The notes under the pieces: generated by a model
What the model saw: the letters and a program-made list of their open reading frames with translations, nothing else
Databases searched by the model: none
Told to the model about the DNA's origin: nothing
In this document: positions 7,773-16,393 of the stretch, piece after piece
Layout: each line of letters begins with the position of its first letter
How positions within the stretch are numbered: position 1 is the stretch's first letter
Made by a program: the position numbers and the translations under genes
Origin: Streptomyces mayonensis
GTDB lineage: Bacteria; Actinomycetota; Actinomycetes; Streptomycetales; Streptomycetaceae
Direction: 5' to 3'
Assembly (NCBI RefSeq): GCF_018982965.1
Contig: NZ_JACBYP010000009.1
Span: 55,970-119,969, forward strand
DNA length: 64,000 nt

Positions 7773-9386
7773 TCAGCGGCCCAGCGCCCGGCGCCCCCGG
7801 CCCTGGGACAGCACCGGCAGGTTGGTGCGCGAGGACGGCGCCTGACCGCGGGTGTCCTCCTCGATGCGCAGGGCCAGTGCCGGGCACCGCCGCACCGCGC
7901 GCACCGCCTTGGCCTCCGCGTAGCGCGGCACGTCGGCCTGCGCGACGGTCGGGAAGCCGTCGGCGCCCAGCTGGAAGACCTCCGGGAGGATGTCGGCGCA
8001 CAGCCCGTGGCCACGGCACAGCGTCCAGTCGACGTAGATCTTCTGGCGGCTGGGGCCGGTCTCCTCCCCGCCGCCGCCCGGGATGCCGGTGGGGGCCTTG
8101 CCCCCCTCGAAGAGCGGCAGGACGCCCTCGACCGGCCGTCCGCAGCCGTTGCCGAGGACGTGGGCGGCCAGGTCGTCCGTGAACGCCTTGACGGTCGACT
8201 CCAGGAACATCGCCGAGCCGTCCGGGTGCGAGCAGGCGCCGCGCCGCTTCACGTTCTTCGCGACCTGCTTGACCGCCTCCAGGGCCGCCGGGCCGCCGCC
8301 GTTCAGGATGTCCTCCAGGCCCCGCGCGGCGGCCGGCAGACCGAGGTAGCAGGGACCGCACTGGCCCGCGCTCTCCTCCGCCAGCCACTGCGCCACCCGC
8401 AGCGACTCGCCCAGTGGGCACGTGTCCTGACTGATCGGCAGGATCGCGCCCGCACCGAGCGCGCCGCCCACCGCCTGCAGGGAGTTGCGGGAGACGACCG
8501 CCTCGTCGACGGTGGCCGCGTCGATCCACTTGCCGTGGTAGCCGCCGGTCAGCACGCCCTGCGGCATCGGCGGGGCGCCGGCCAGCTGCAGGACGTAGCG
8601 CAGCGGCACGCCCGTCGGGACCTCGACCACCATCGGGCGGGCCACCGCGCCGGAGACCGTGAGCATCACGGTGCCCGGTTCGTCGTACAGGCCGGTGTTG
8701 CCGTAGCGCTCCGGACCGATGCGGGCGGCGATGGCCAGCTGGGCGAAGGTCTCGGCGTTGGACAGCAGGGTCGGGGCGCCGCCGACGCCGCTCCTGGAGG
8801 CGCTGACCTTGCGGCCGGGCGGGATCGCCGGGCCGCCGTCGATGGAGCGGATCAGCGAGGCCGCCGCGCCGGTGACCATGCGCACCGGGTTGCGCTGCAC
8901 GCGCGCGCGGAGGGCGGACCGGCGCCCGTTGCTCAGGCCGCGCTCGGCGAGGGCGGCCTCCATGGAGCGCTGCGTCGACTCGCGGGTGACCCCGATGACG
9001 AGCGTGCGGGCGCCCATGGCCTCGGCACACAGCAGCGCGCCGTCCAGGATCAGGTGCGGGGCGCGGTTGATCAGCACCGTGTCCTTGCGGCAGGCCGGTT
9101 CGTCCTCACTGCCGTTGACGACCACGACCGGCCGTACGCCGCGCTTGATCGCCGCCTCGGCGACCGAGCGCAGCTTCTTGTGGAAGGGGAAGCCCGCGCC
9201 GCCGCGGCCCTTCAGGTTGATGCGTTCTGCCAGCTGCGCGAGCTGTTCGCCGCCCAGCGGTTCGAGCGGGCCGTGCACCTTGAGGTGCATCGGCAGGTCC
9301 AGGCGCTCGACAAGGTCGAAGCCCGACGTGAGTTGGGGAAGCCCGACCACACGGACTTCGGGGACGTCGGGCAGGGCCTCGTTCAC
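7773..9386 (-). CDS. NuoF-like NADH/FMN flavoprotein with C-terminal 3Fe-4S ferredoxin
   Basis: A 537-aa protein starting at GTG 9386 with GGAGG 6 bases upstream. The N-terminal region resembles the 51-kDa subunit of complex I, including the FMN/NADH glycine motif GRGGAGFP (60-67). SLBB-like and iron-sulfur regions follow. The C-terminal 80 residues are a ferredoxin with Cys at about 455 (CRGHGLC) and a final CP near 500, which is a 3Fe-4S pattern. In the NuoF iron-sulfur loop the first of the usual three clustered Cys is Ala (ESAGQCGPC, about 340), leaving only three Cys with RGAC near 384. Its partner is the membrane cytochrome encoded just upstream. It probably passes electrons from NAD(P)H to heme; substrate unknown. 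Confidence 0.8.
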   Translation of the reverse strand: MNEALPDVPEVRVVGLPQLTSGFDLVERLDLPMHLKVHGPLEPLGGEQLAQLAERINLKGRGGAGFPFHKKLRSVAEAAIKRGVRPVVVVNGSEDEPACRKDTVLINRAPHLILDGALLCAEAMGARTLVIGVTRESTQRSMEAALAERGLSNGRRSALRARVQRNPVRMVTGAAASLIRSIDGGPAIPPGRKVSASRSGVGGAPTLLSNAETFAQLAIAARIGPERYGNTGLYDEPGTVMLTVSGAVARPMVVEVPTGVPLRYVLQLAGAPPMPQGVLTGGYHGKWIDAATVDEAVVSRNSLQAVGGALGAGAILPISQDTCPLGESLRVAQWLAEESAGQCGPCYLGLPAAARGLEDILNGGGPAALEAVKQVAKNVKRRGACSHPDGSAMFLESTVKAFTDDLAAHVLGNGCGRPVEGVLPLFEGGKAPTGIPGGGGEETGPSRQKIYVDWTLCRGHGLCADILPEVFQLGADGFPTVAQADVPRYAEAKAVRAVRRCPALALRIEEDTRGQAPSSRTNLPVLSQGRGRRALGR

Positions 9387-9428
9387 TTAGAGCCTCCGCT
9401 CGTTCACTTAAGGCGCTCGTTCACTTGA
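9383..9428. repeat. Three copies of a start-site segment at the cytochrome/flavoprotein junction
   Basis: Read on the minus strand, AAGTGAACGAG occurs three times in 46 bases: over the cytochrome gene's stop codon, in the spacer, and over the GTG start of the flavoprotein gene. GGAGG precedes the first and third copies at the same distance. This looks like small-scale duplication of the translation start region. Confidence 0.75.
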
Positions 9429-10680
9429 AACCTCCGGAAGGCGTGTTCCAGGGTTCGCCGGAACCCGGTGCGTCGAAGTCGTAGGACGGCGACGGCGCAC
9501 CGGGGGGTGGTTCGGTTGCGGGACCGCTGTTGTACGTGTCAGTGGGGTAGTACGTGTCGTAGACCGCGTTCGTCTCACGGGTGTCGTACACGTCACTTGA
9601 ACCGTAGCCGGAGGCCTGCGCCGGGGCCTCGGCGCTGCCGTAGACCGGGATGGTGTGCCCGGTGTCGTTCAGCGGGTCGTAGACCGACTGCGGAGCCTCG
9701 CCGACCGGCGGCGGCGAGGGTATCGGCCAGCTGCCCGCAGGGCCGCCGGCGCCGTTCACGAAGGGCATCGCCTGGGTGGGCCGCATGTCGGGCGGCACGG
9801 GCGTGGACGCGGTCGCGTCCGCCGTCAGCGGCGGGCGCCCCGCACCCGGCGGACCGGACACCGCGCGGTAGGCGGCGGCGAAGCCGTCGGCGGGCTCCGG
9901 GGCGGTGAGGCGCTCGGCGGACTCGTGGATCGGCGCCTCGCGCGGCGGCGGTATCGCCCCGCCCGCCCGCTCGTAGCCCGGCAGGGCGCCGGTCTCCTTC
10001 GCCCGGCCCCGGTTCCGGCCCCTGCTCCGGCTCTGTCCGGCCTCCTCGCCGACCGGCCGCTCCGCGGTCCCCAGGAGGCCGGTGATCCGGTCGGCGACCT
10101 TGCGCTTGACCGGGCGGGGCGCCGCGCGCAGCGCCAGGGCCGCCATCACGCCGAACACGGACAGGCCGTAGAGGATCGTGAAGACCGGCTTCGCCGCGCG
10201 GCCCGCGTAGAGCCCGTGCACCAGGGCCAGGCACCAGGCCGGGTAGGCCAGCATGTGCATGGCCCGCCAGCGCGCGGCCACGGGGGCCGGGGAGGCGAAG
10301 CGGCGGCGCAGGGCGCCGGTGACGCCCACGAAGATCATGAGCATGCTGGCCAGGGTGCCGAAGCCGATGAGGACGGCCCGGCCGCCGAAGGACTCGTCGT
10401 CCGTCGCGAGCAGCCCGAAGGGGAGCACCGCGGCGACCCAGGTGGTGTGGTCCAGGGCGAGCTTGACCCCGATGTGCACCAGCAGGAACACGACGGAGGC
10501 GACCGCGGTGGTCCGGTGCACCGCCTGCGCCAGGATCCGCTGCCGGGTGTCGAGGACGATCCGGTCCTGGGCGAGCAGGCCCCAGATCACCGAGCAGCTG
10601 AGGAAGACCAGGGAGAGGACACCGGCGCCGAAGTTGAGGAACTCCGCGAAGGTGTCGTCCACCGTGCTGTCGTCCGTCAT
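9421..10680 (-). CDS. Ferric-reductase/cytochrome b-like membrane protein
   Basis: The chosen start is ATG 10680 (419 aa), because upstream sequence in the frame does not look like protein. The first 210 residues hold about five transmembrane helices, with His at about 55, 69, 142 and 155 placed to bind two b-type hemes, as in the ferric reductase/cytochrome b561-like fold. The remaining 200 residues are Pro/Gly/Tyr/Thr-rich, look disordered and probably lie in the cytoplasm. The stop is 34 bases before the NuoF-like flavoprotein, so the two form an operon that could carry electrons from NAD(P)H to the membrane. Confidence 0.78.
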   Translation of the reverse strand: MTDDSTVDDTFAEFLNFGAGVLSLVFLSCSVIWGLLAQDRIVLDTRQRILAQAVHRTTAVASVVFLLVHIGVKLALDHTTWVAAVLPFGLLATDDESFGGRAVLIGFGTLASMLMIFVGVTGALRRRFASPAPVAARWRAMHMLAYPAWCLALVHGLYAGRAAKPVFTILYGLSVFGVMAALALRAAPRPVKRKVADRITGLLGTAERPVGEEAGQSRSRGRNRGRAKETGALPGYERAGGAIPPPREAPIHESAERLTAPEPADGFAAAYRAVSGPPGAGRPPLTADATASTPVPPDMRPTQAMPFVNGAGGPAGSWPIPSPPPVGEAPQSVYDPLNDTGHTIPVYGSAEAPAQASGYGSSDVYDTRETNAVYDTYYPTDTYNSGPATEPPPGAPSPSYDFDAPGSGEPWNTPSGGFK

Positions 10681-10850
10681 GACGGCAGGCCTCCCCACGT
10701 CAGGGACGCGCGGGGAGGCGGCGAACTGGTGCGCCGAGGGTGGATCAGGGGAGGGTTCATGGGGGCAACTCCGGAGCGGTTCGGGAAAGCGGTCCCGCTG
10801 CCGCACTCTAAGTGGCGCCATACCCGTGGGTACGAGGTTTGAGTTATTGC

Positions 10851-10912
10851 GTCGTTATCAAACGACAGTGCGCTTGTGATGATGTCCTATAGGAGTCGTT
10901 ACGCGAAGTAAC
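10851..10912. promoter_or_regulatory. Cluster of three short inverted repeats upstream of the cytochrome operon
   Basis: GTCGTT-N4-AACGAC (10851-10866), TCCTATAGGA (10885-10894) and GTTAC-N5-GTAAC (10898-10912) are perfect inverted repeats inside an AT-richer patch, 170-230 bases before the cytochrome start. They are good candidates for regulator binding sites, but no regulator gene is adjacent. Confidence 0.45.
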
Positions 10913-11029
10913 CTTTGACTGTCGTTCAATCCTGTCGTTCAACCCCGTCCCGGTCGGTGGGCGGTGCGTCGCCGTCCGGTGGCCGGAAGCGCGTCGCGGC
11001 CCGCTCGACGGCTGCGGTACCCTGACGCC

Positions 11030-11068
11030 ATGCGTGCCGTACGCCTTCTGCTTAGCGAGCCGCGCTGA
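11030..11068 (+). CDS. leuS leader peptide, 12 aa (MRAVRLLLSEPR)
   Basis: A 12-codon ORF with three consecutive leucine codons (CTT CTG CTT), two of them rare in Streptomyces, followed by TGA. A TACCCT -10 hexamer lies 6 bases before the ATG, so the transcript is probably leaderless and starts on the A. An intrinsic terminator follows at 11116 and leuS at 11218. This is the layout of classical attenuation: ribosomes stalling at the Leu codons when charged tRNA-Leu is scarce would favour readthrough. The leuA leader at 53317 shares the LLLS core. Confidence 0.8.
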   Translation: MRAVRLLLSEPR

Positions 11069-11115
11069 TCAGTCCCGACCCCGGTCGTAGTCCGGAGGCC
11101 GGAATCGGCGCGGCG

Positions 11116-11140
11116 TCCCCTCCTGTGCGAGGGGATTTTT
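11116..11140 (+). terminator. leuS leader attenuator
   Basis: A perfect 7-bp stem (TCCCCTC/GAGGGGA) with a 6-base loop is directly followed by TTTTT. It lies between the leader peptide and leuS on the same strand, so it must be read through for leuS expression. A competing pairing is visible between GCCGCGC at the end of the leader ORF and GCGCGGC just before the stem. Confidence 0.85.
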
Positions 11141-11217
11141 CATTTCCCGGCAATCGCAGCCGCTGGTCTTGAATGTCGCAGCCGCTGGCAGAGACGATCG
11201 ATGGAGCTTTGAGGATC

Positions 11218-14184
11218 ATGAGCGAGACGAACCCCGCGGCGACCGCCCCCGTGACGGCGGACGCCGCGCCGCACCGCTACACGGCCGCCATGGCCGCCGA
11301 GATCGAGGCACGCTGGCAGGACTTCTGGGACGCCGAGGGGACGTACGCGGCACCGAACCCCAAGGGCGACCTGGCGGGCGACCCGGAACTGGTCGCCAGG
11401 CCCAAGAAGTTCATCATGGACATGTTCCCCTACCCCTCCGGCGCGGGCCTGCACGTCGGCCACCCCCTGGGGTACATCGCCACCGACGTCTTCGCCCGCT
11501 TCCAGCGGATGACCGGCCACAACGTCCTGCACACCCTGGGCTTCGACGCCTTCGGCCTGCCCGCCGAGCAGTACGCCGTGCAGACCGGCACGCACCCGCG
11601 CGCGTCGACCGAGGCCAACATGAAGAACATGGTGGGCCAGCTGCGCCGGCTGGGCCTGGGCCACGACAAGCGCCGGTCGTTCGCCACGATCGACCCCGAG
11701 TACTACAAGTGGACCCAGTGGATCTTCCTGCAGATCTTCAACTCCTGGTACGACGACGAGGCGAAGCGGGCCCGCCCGATCAGTGAGCTGGTCGCGCAGT
11801 TCGACTCCGGCGAGCGTGCGGTGCCCGGCGGGGGTACCTGGAGCGTGCTGACCGAGGCGGAGCGCGCCGACCTGCTGGGCGAGTACCGCCTGGCCTACGC
11901 CTCCGACGCGCCCGTCAACTGGTGCCCCGGCCTGGGCACCGTACTGGCCAACGAGGAGGTCACCGCCGACGGCCGCTCCGAGCGCGGCAACTTCCCCGTC
12001 TTCAAGTCCAAGCTGCGTCAGTGGAACATGCGCATCACGGCCTACGCCGACCGGCTGCTGGACGACCTGGACCAGCTGGACTGGCCCGAGGCGATCAAGC
12101 TGCAGCAGCGCAACTGGATCGGCCGCTCCGAGGGCGCCCGGGTCCACTTCCCCGTCGACGGCGAGCGCATCACCGTCTTCACCACCCGCCCCGACACCCT
12201 GTTCGGCGCGACCTACATGGTGCTGGCGCCCGAGCACCCGCTGGTCGAGAAGTTCACCCCGGCCGCCTGGCCCGAGGGCACCCGCGAGGCGTGGACCGGC
12301 GGCCACGCCACGCCGACCGAGGCGGTCGCCGCGTACCGCGCGCAGGCCGCCTCCAAGTCCGACGTCGAGCGGCAGGCCGAGGCCAAGGACAAGACCGGCG
12401 TCTTCATCGGCGCCCACGCCACCAACCCGGTCAACGGCGAGCGGATCCCCGTCTTCATCGCCGACTACGTGCTGATGGGCTACGGCACCGGCGCGATCAT
12501 GGCCGTCCCGGCGGGCGACCAGCGCGACTTCGAGTTCGCCCGTGCCTTCGAACTGCCGGTCCGCTGCATCGTCGAGCCGACCGACGGCCGGGGCACCGAC
12601 ACCTCCACGTGGGACAGCGCCTTCGCCTCCTACGACGCGAAGATCATGAACTCGGTCAGCGCCGGCTCCTCGGAGGGCGAGGGCGTCGCGCTGGACGGCC
12701 TGGGTGTCGTCGAGGCCAAGGAGCGCATCACCGAGTGGCTGGAGCGCACCGGCGCCGGTGAGGGCACCGTCAACTTCCGCCTGCGCGACTGGCTGTTCAG
12801 CCGCCAGCGGTACTGGGGCGAGCCCTTCCCGATCGTCTACGACGAGGACGGCATCGCCCACCCCCTGCCCGCGTCGATGCTGCCGCTGGAGCTGCCCGAG
12901 GTCGAGGACTACTCACCGCGCACCTTCGACCCCGACGACGCCGACACCAGGCCCGAGACCCCGCTGTCCCGCAACGAGGACTGGGTCCACGTCACCCTGG
13001 ACCTGGGCGACGGCCGCGGCCCGCGCAAGTACCGCCGCGAGACCAACACCATGCCCAACTGGGCCGGCTCCTGCTGGTACGAGCTGCGCTACCTGGACCC
13101 GCACAACAGCGAGCAGCTGGTCGACCCGGAGATCGAGCAGTACTGGATGGGCCCGCGCGAGGGCCTGCCGCACGGCGGCGTCGACCTGTACGTCGGCGGC
13201 GCCGAACACGCCGTACTGCACCTGCTGTACGCGCGCTTCTGGTCGAAGGTCCTGTTCGACCTGGGGCACGTGTCCTCGGCCGAACCGTTCCACAAGCTGT
13301 TCAACCAGGGCATGATCCAGGCCTACGTCTACCGGGACAGCCGCGGCATCGCGGTGCCCGCCGCCGAGGTCGAGGAGCGCGACGGCGCGTACTTCCACCA
13401 GGGCGAGAAGGTCTCCCGGCTGCTGGGCAAGATGGGCAAGTCCCTGAAGAACGCGGTCACCCCCGACGAGATCTGCGCCGAGTACGGCGCCGACACGCTG
13501 CGCCTGTACGAGATGGCGATGGGCCCCCTGGACGTCTCACGGCCCTGGGACACCCGCGCGGTGGTCGGCCAGTTCCGGCTGCTGCAGCGGCTGTGGCGCA
13601 ACGTCGTCGACGAGAACACCGGCGAGCTGTCGGTGGCGGACGTCGCGGAGGGCGACATCGACGCCGACACGCTGCGCGCCCTGCACAAGGCCGTCGACGG
13701 CGTACGGCAGGACCTGGAGGGCATGCGGTTCAACACCGCCATCGCCAAGGTCACCGAGCTGAACAACCACCTGACCAAGGTTTTCGGGGGCGGGGCCGCA
13801 GGCCCCTCGGTTGAGGGTGGTGGCGGGCGACGGGCGGGAGGCCCGGTACCGCGGTCCGTCGCCGAGCGCCTGGTGCTGCTGGTGGCGCCGCTGGCCCCGC
13901 ACGTCGCCGAGGAGCTGTGGCGCAAGCTGGGGCACAGCTCGTCGGTCGTCCACGAGGACTTCCCGGTCGCCGACCCGGCCTACGTCGTCGACGAGACCGT
14001 GACCTGCGTCGTGCAGATCAAGGGCAAGGTCAAGGCGCGGCTGGAGGTCTCGCCGTCCGTCTCCGAGGAGGACCTGGAGAAGGCGGCACTGGCCGACGAG
14101 AAGGTCGTGGCGGCACTGGGCGGGGCCGGGATCCGCAAGGTGATCGTGCGGGCGCCGAAGCTGGTGAACATCGTTCCGGCGTAG
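11218..14184 (+). CDS. leuS: Leucyl-tRNA synthetase
   Basis: LeuRS charges tRNA-Leu with leucine. The class I signature is HVGH (about 79-82), in [16 protein letters not shown], and KMGKS (about 738-742) is the KMSKS loop. The CP1 editing domain lies between, with its threonine-rich [10 protein letters not shown] motif. I chose ATG 11218 (988 aa); an in-frame ATG at 11173 has no ribosome-binding site and adds residues unlike the family. An 18-codon Gly-rich insertion sits at 13780-13833, before the anticodon-binding domain segment. Expression is probably controlled by the leader and attenuator upstream. Confidence 0.97.
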   Translation: MSETNPAATAPVTADAAPHRYTAAMAAEIEARWQDFWDAEGTYAAPNPKGDLAGDPELVARPKKFIMDMFPYPSGAGLHVGHPLGYIATDVFARFQRMTGHNVLHTLGFDAFGLPAEQYAVQTGTHPRASTEANMKNMVGQLRRLGLGHDKRRSFATIDPEYYKWTQWIFLQIFNSWYDDEAKRARPISELVAQFDSGERAVPGGGTWSVLTEAERADLLGEYRLAYASDAPVNWCPGLGTVLANEEVTADGRSERGNFPVFKSKLRQWNMRITAYADRLLDDLDQLDWPEAIKLQQRNWIGRSEGARVHFPVDGERITVFTTRPDTLFGATYMVLAPEHPLVEKFTPAAWPEGTREAWTGGHATPTEAVAAYRAQAASKSDVERQAEAKDKTGVFIGAHATNPVNGERIPVFIADYVLMGYGTGAIMAVPAGDQRDFEFARAFELPVRCIVEPTDGRGTDTSTWDSAFASYDAKIMNSVSAGSSEGEGVALDGLGVVEAKERITEWLERTGAGEGTVNFRLRDWLFSRQRYWGEPFPIVYDEDGIAHPLPASMLPLELPEVEDYSPRTFDPDDADTRPETPLSRNEDWVHVTLDLGDGRGPRKYRRETNTMPNWAGSCWYELRYLDPHNSEQLVDPEIEQYWMGPREGLPHGGVDLYVGGAEHAVLHLLYARFWSKVLFDLGHVSSAEPFHKLFNQGMIQAYVYRDSRGIAVPAAEVEERDGAYFHQGEKVSRLLGKMGKSLKNAVTPDEICAEYGADTLRLYEMAMGPLDVSRPWDTRAVVGQFRLLQRLWRNVVDENTGELSVADVAEGDIDADTLRALHKAVDGVRQDLEGMRFNTAIAKVTELNNHLTKVFGGGAAGPSVEGGGGRRAGGPVPRSVAERLVLLVAPLAPHVAEELWRKLGHSSSVVHEDFPVADPAYVVDETVTCVVQIKGKVKARLEVSPSVSEEDLEKAALADEKVVAALGGAGIRKVIVRAPKLVNIVPA
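13780..13833 (+). other. 54-bp in-frame insertion inside leuS
   Basis: Between NNHLTK and [13 protein letters not shown], which I recall as contiguous in other Streptomyces LeuRS, lie 18 extra codons (beginning VFGGGAAGP). The DNA contains the palindromic core GGGGCCGCAGGCCCC and has the composition of intergenic repeats rather than of LeuRS coding sequence. Confidence 0.6.
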
Positions 14185-14263
14185 GGCGGCGCAGGCCGGC
14201 GCGTAGGCGGGGTCGGGGCGTCCCTTGAGGCGCCCCTTAGGGGGAGGCCTCCGGGCCGGTACG

Positions 14264-14300
14264 GGCAGGTTCGGGGTTCCACCGGAACCCCGGGCCTGCC
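14264..14300 (+). terminator. leuS terminator hairpin
   Basis: Nested stems GGCAGG/CCTGCC and GGGGTTCC/GGAACCCC with an ACC loop lie 80 bases after the leuS stop. There is no T-tract, which is normal for GC-rich actinobacteria. Confidence 0.7.
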
Positions 14301-14335
14301 TGCTGCGTTTACCGTGGAAGAGCGGCGCGACGCGT

Positions 14336-14371
14336 ACCGTGCGGGACCGCGCGACCGTGCGGCACCGCGTG
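14336..14371. repeat. 18-bp tandem repeat, two copies
   Basis: ACCGTGCGG-N-ACCGCG-N-G occurs twice head to tail with two mismatches, about 90 bases before the next gene. It might be a regulator-binding direct repeat or simple duplication. Confidence 0.5.
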
Positions 14372-14461
14372 GACACCCTGCGAAGGGTGCGGACCGGTGG
14401 TGCGCGGGCCGCGTGAACCGTCGGTGCGCGGGCGCCGGGGGACGTCCGGAGGAGGAGCTTC

Positions 14462-15208
14462 GTGGAAACAGCGCTCACAGTCTTCGCCGTGCTCTTCCTG
14501 CTCGCCGTCGTGCTGGGTGTCTACGCGACGGTGAAGGCCGTGGGCGCCGCCAAGCGCACCGTCGACCGCGGCATCACCCAGGCCCGCCGCACCGTCGAGG
14601 ACCACACCCTGCGGGCCCGCTCCCTCGTCCAGGTGGGCCCGGCGGCGGAGCTGGCCCAGCTGCGCCTCTCCCTGCGCACGTCCATGCGGGCCACGCAGGA
14701 CGCGCTCCGCGCGCGCGTGTCCGAGGACGAGTCCCTCAAGGAGTCCCTCGCTCTCTTCGAGCGGCTCAACGCGCACGGCTACGAACTGGACGGCGAGCTG
14801 CGGCGGCTGGAGACCGAGCCGGACCGCGCCACGCTCACCGAGCGGCTCCCCGCGCTGCGGGAGCGCACCGAGCGCATCACCCGCTCGGCGGACGCCCTGC
14901 GCTGGGCGGCCCGCGACCGGGCCCGCCGCTTCGAGGACGACGACCTCGACTCGCTGAGCGCACAGATCGACATGGAGGCCGGCGCCCTGCGGCACTGGAC
15001 GGAGACGGAGCCCATGCCCGCTCCGCCGCCCTGGCCGGGAGCACCGGCTCACGACCCGCCGCAGCAGCCTGCTCCCGCTTCGGCCCCGGAGCAGGGGTCG
15101 GGGCAGGGGCAGCCGGGGCAGGGCCCCGCCCGTCCCGCCATCGATCCGTCCGGCCCGCGTCCCGTGTACCCCTGGCAGAAGAAGGCCCGCCCGGAGAGCA
15201 CCACCTGA
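14462..15208 (+). CDS. Membrane-anchored coiled-coil protein (SCO2570-like)
   Basis: A 248-aa protein from a GTG start with GGAGGAG upstream. An N-terminal transmembrane helix (VFAVLFLLAVVLGVYATV) is followed by about 150 residues of charged, heptad-like helix (rich in Arg, Leu, Glu) and a Pro/Gln/Gly-rich disordered tail ending in basic residues. There is no enzymatic motif. It is conserved between leuS and degV in Streptomyces. It may be a structural or scaffold protein at the membrane. Confidence 0.75.
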   Translation: METALTVFAVLFLLAVVLGVYATVKAVGAAKRTVDRGITQARRTVEDHTLRARSLVQVGPAAELAQLRLSLRTSMRATQDALRARVSEDESLKESLALFERLNAHGYELDGELRRLETEPDRATLTERLPALRERTERITRSADALRWAARDRARRFEDDDLDSLSAQIDMEAGALRHWTETEPMPAPPPWPGAPAHDPPQQPAPASAPEQGSGQGQPGQGPARPAIDPSGPRPVYPWQKKARPESTT

Positions 15209-15344
15209 CCGTCTGACGCGCGTGACCCGACGGGTGGAACGTGCGTGCCCCGACGGGTGGTGCCGGCCCGGGCGCGGCCCTGTGAACGCCCGGTCGCCGG
15301 GGCCGGACTGCCGTACGGACGCTACGCCAGGTAACCTCCAGCTC

Positions 15345-16190
15345 ATGTCCCGCCATGTCGCTATCGTCACGGATTCAACGGCCTACCTTCCGGCCCGGAC
15401 GATGGAGCGGCACGGCATCACCGCGGTACCCCTGACCGTCGTCCTGGGTGACCGGGCGCTGGAGGAGGGCACCGAGATCTCGACCCGGTCCCTGGCCCAG
15501 GCCCTGCAGAAACGCCGTTCGGTCACCACCTCCCGCCCCGGCCCGGAGCTCTTCGCCGAGACCTACCGCAGGATCGCCGAGAACGGCGCCGAGGGCATCG
15601 TCTCGCTCCACCTCTCCGCCGAGCTGTCCGGCACCCACGACGCGGCCGTCGTCGCGGCGCGTGACGCGGCGGTCCCCGTGCGGGTGGTGGACACCGGAAT
15701 GATCGCGATGGCCCTCGGGTTCTGCGCGCTCGCCGCGGCCGAGACGGCGGAGGCGGGCGCCACGGTGGACGAAGCGGTCACGGCGGCCGAGAAGCGCGCC
15801 GCGGGCACCTCCGCCTACTTCTACGTCGACACCCTCGACTACCTGCGCCGCGGCGGCCGGATCGGTGCGGCACAGGCCCTGTTCGGCTCCGCGCTGGCCG
15901 TGAAGCCGCTGCTGCAGTTGCAGGAAGGCCGCATCGAACCCCTGGAGAAGGTGAGGACGGCGTCCAGGGCCATCGCCCGGCTCGAGGAGATCGCCGCCGA
16001 CCGGGCGGGCAGCGCGCCCGTCGACATCGCCGTCCACCATCTCGCCGCCCCCGACCGTGCGTCGGCCCTTGCGGACCGCCTGCGGGACCGGGTGCCCGGG
16101 CTGGCCGACCTGCACGTGAGCGAGGTCGGCGCGGTGATCGGGGCGCACACGGGGCCCGGGCTGCTGGGGGTCGTCGTCTCGCCGCGGTGA
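15345..16190 (+). CDS. DegV family fatty-acid-binding protein
   Basis: DegV proteins (FakB type) hold a fatty acid in a buried pocket and present it to a kinase. The 281-aa protein shows the family motifs TDSTAYLP, TSRPGP, SAELSGTH, DTLDYLRRGGRIG and the C-terminal GAHTGPGLLG. A GTAACC hexamer upstream of ATG 15345 may be the -10. I see no FakA-like kinase in this window. The last 16 bases of the gene, including the stop codon, are repeated just downstream. Confidence 0.92.
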   Translation: MSRHVAIVTDSTAYLPARTMERHGITAVPLTVVLGDRALEEGTEISTRSLAQALQKRRSVTTSRPGPELFAETYRRIAENGAEGIVSLHLSAELSGTHDAAVVAARDAAVPVRVVDTGMIAMALGFCALAAAETAEAGATVDEAVTAAEKRAAGTSAYFYVDTLDYLRRGGRIGAAQALFGSALAVKPLLQLQEGRIEPLEKVRTASRAIARLEEIAADRAGSAPVDIAVHHLAAPDRASALADRLRDRVPGLADLHVSEVGAVIGAHTGPGLLGVVVSPR

Positions 16191-16240
16191 CGTAGGGACG
16201 CAGTGACGCAGGGCGTCTCGCCGCGGTGATGCAGGGAGTC
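16174..16240. repeat. Degenerate duplication of the degV gene end
   Basis: CGTCTCGCCGCGGTGA, which includes the degV stop codon, occurs at 16175-16190 and again at 16214-16229. A shorter degenerate match (GTCTCGCCAC) follows. This resembles tandem slippage at a gene end, similar in kind to what is seen after era. Confidence 0.65.
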
Positions 16241-16393
16241 TCGCCACAGGGACGCACGGCGTCTGGCACCAGTGCCGCACGGACGAGGGCGGGGTCACCC
16301 GCAAGAGGGGCCGGGATTTCCACAACCCGTGAGTAGTCCCCGGAAATTGAGCATGATCATCGCGGATGCGCCGGGTTGCCGGATCCTCGTCGC

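Noticed and set aside
11173..11217. ATG 11173 as the start of leuS
   Set aside because: No ribosome-binding site, and the extra 15 residues are not typical of LeuRS.
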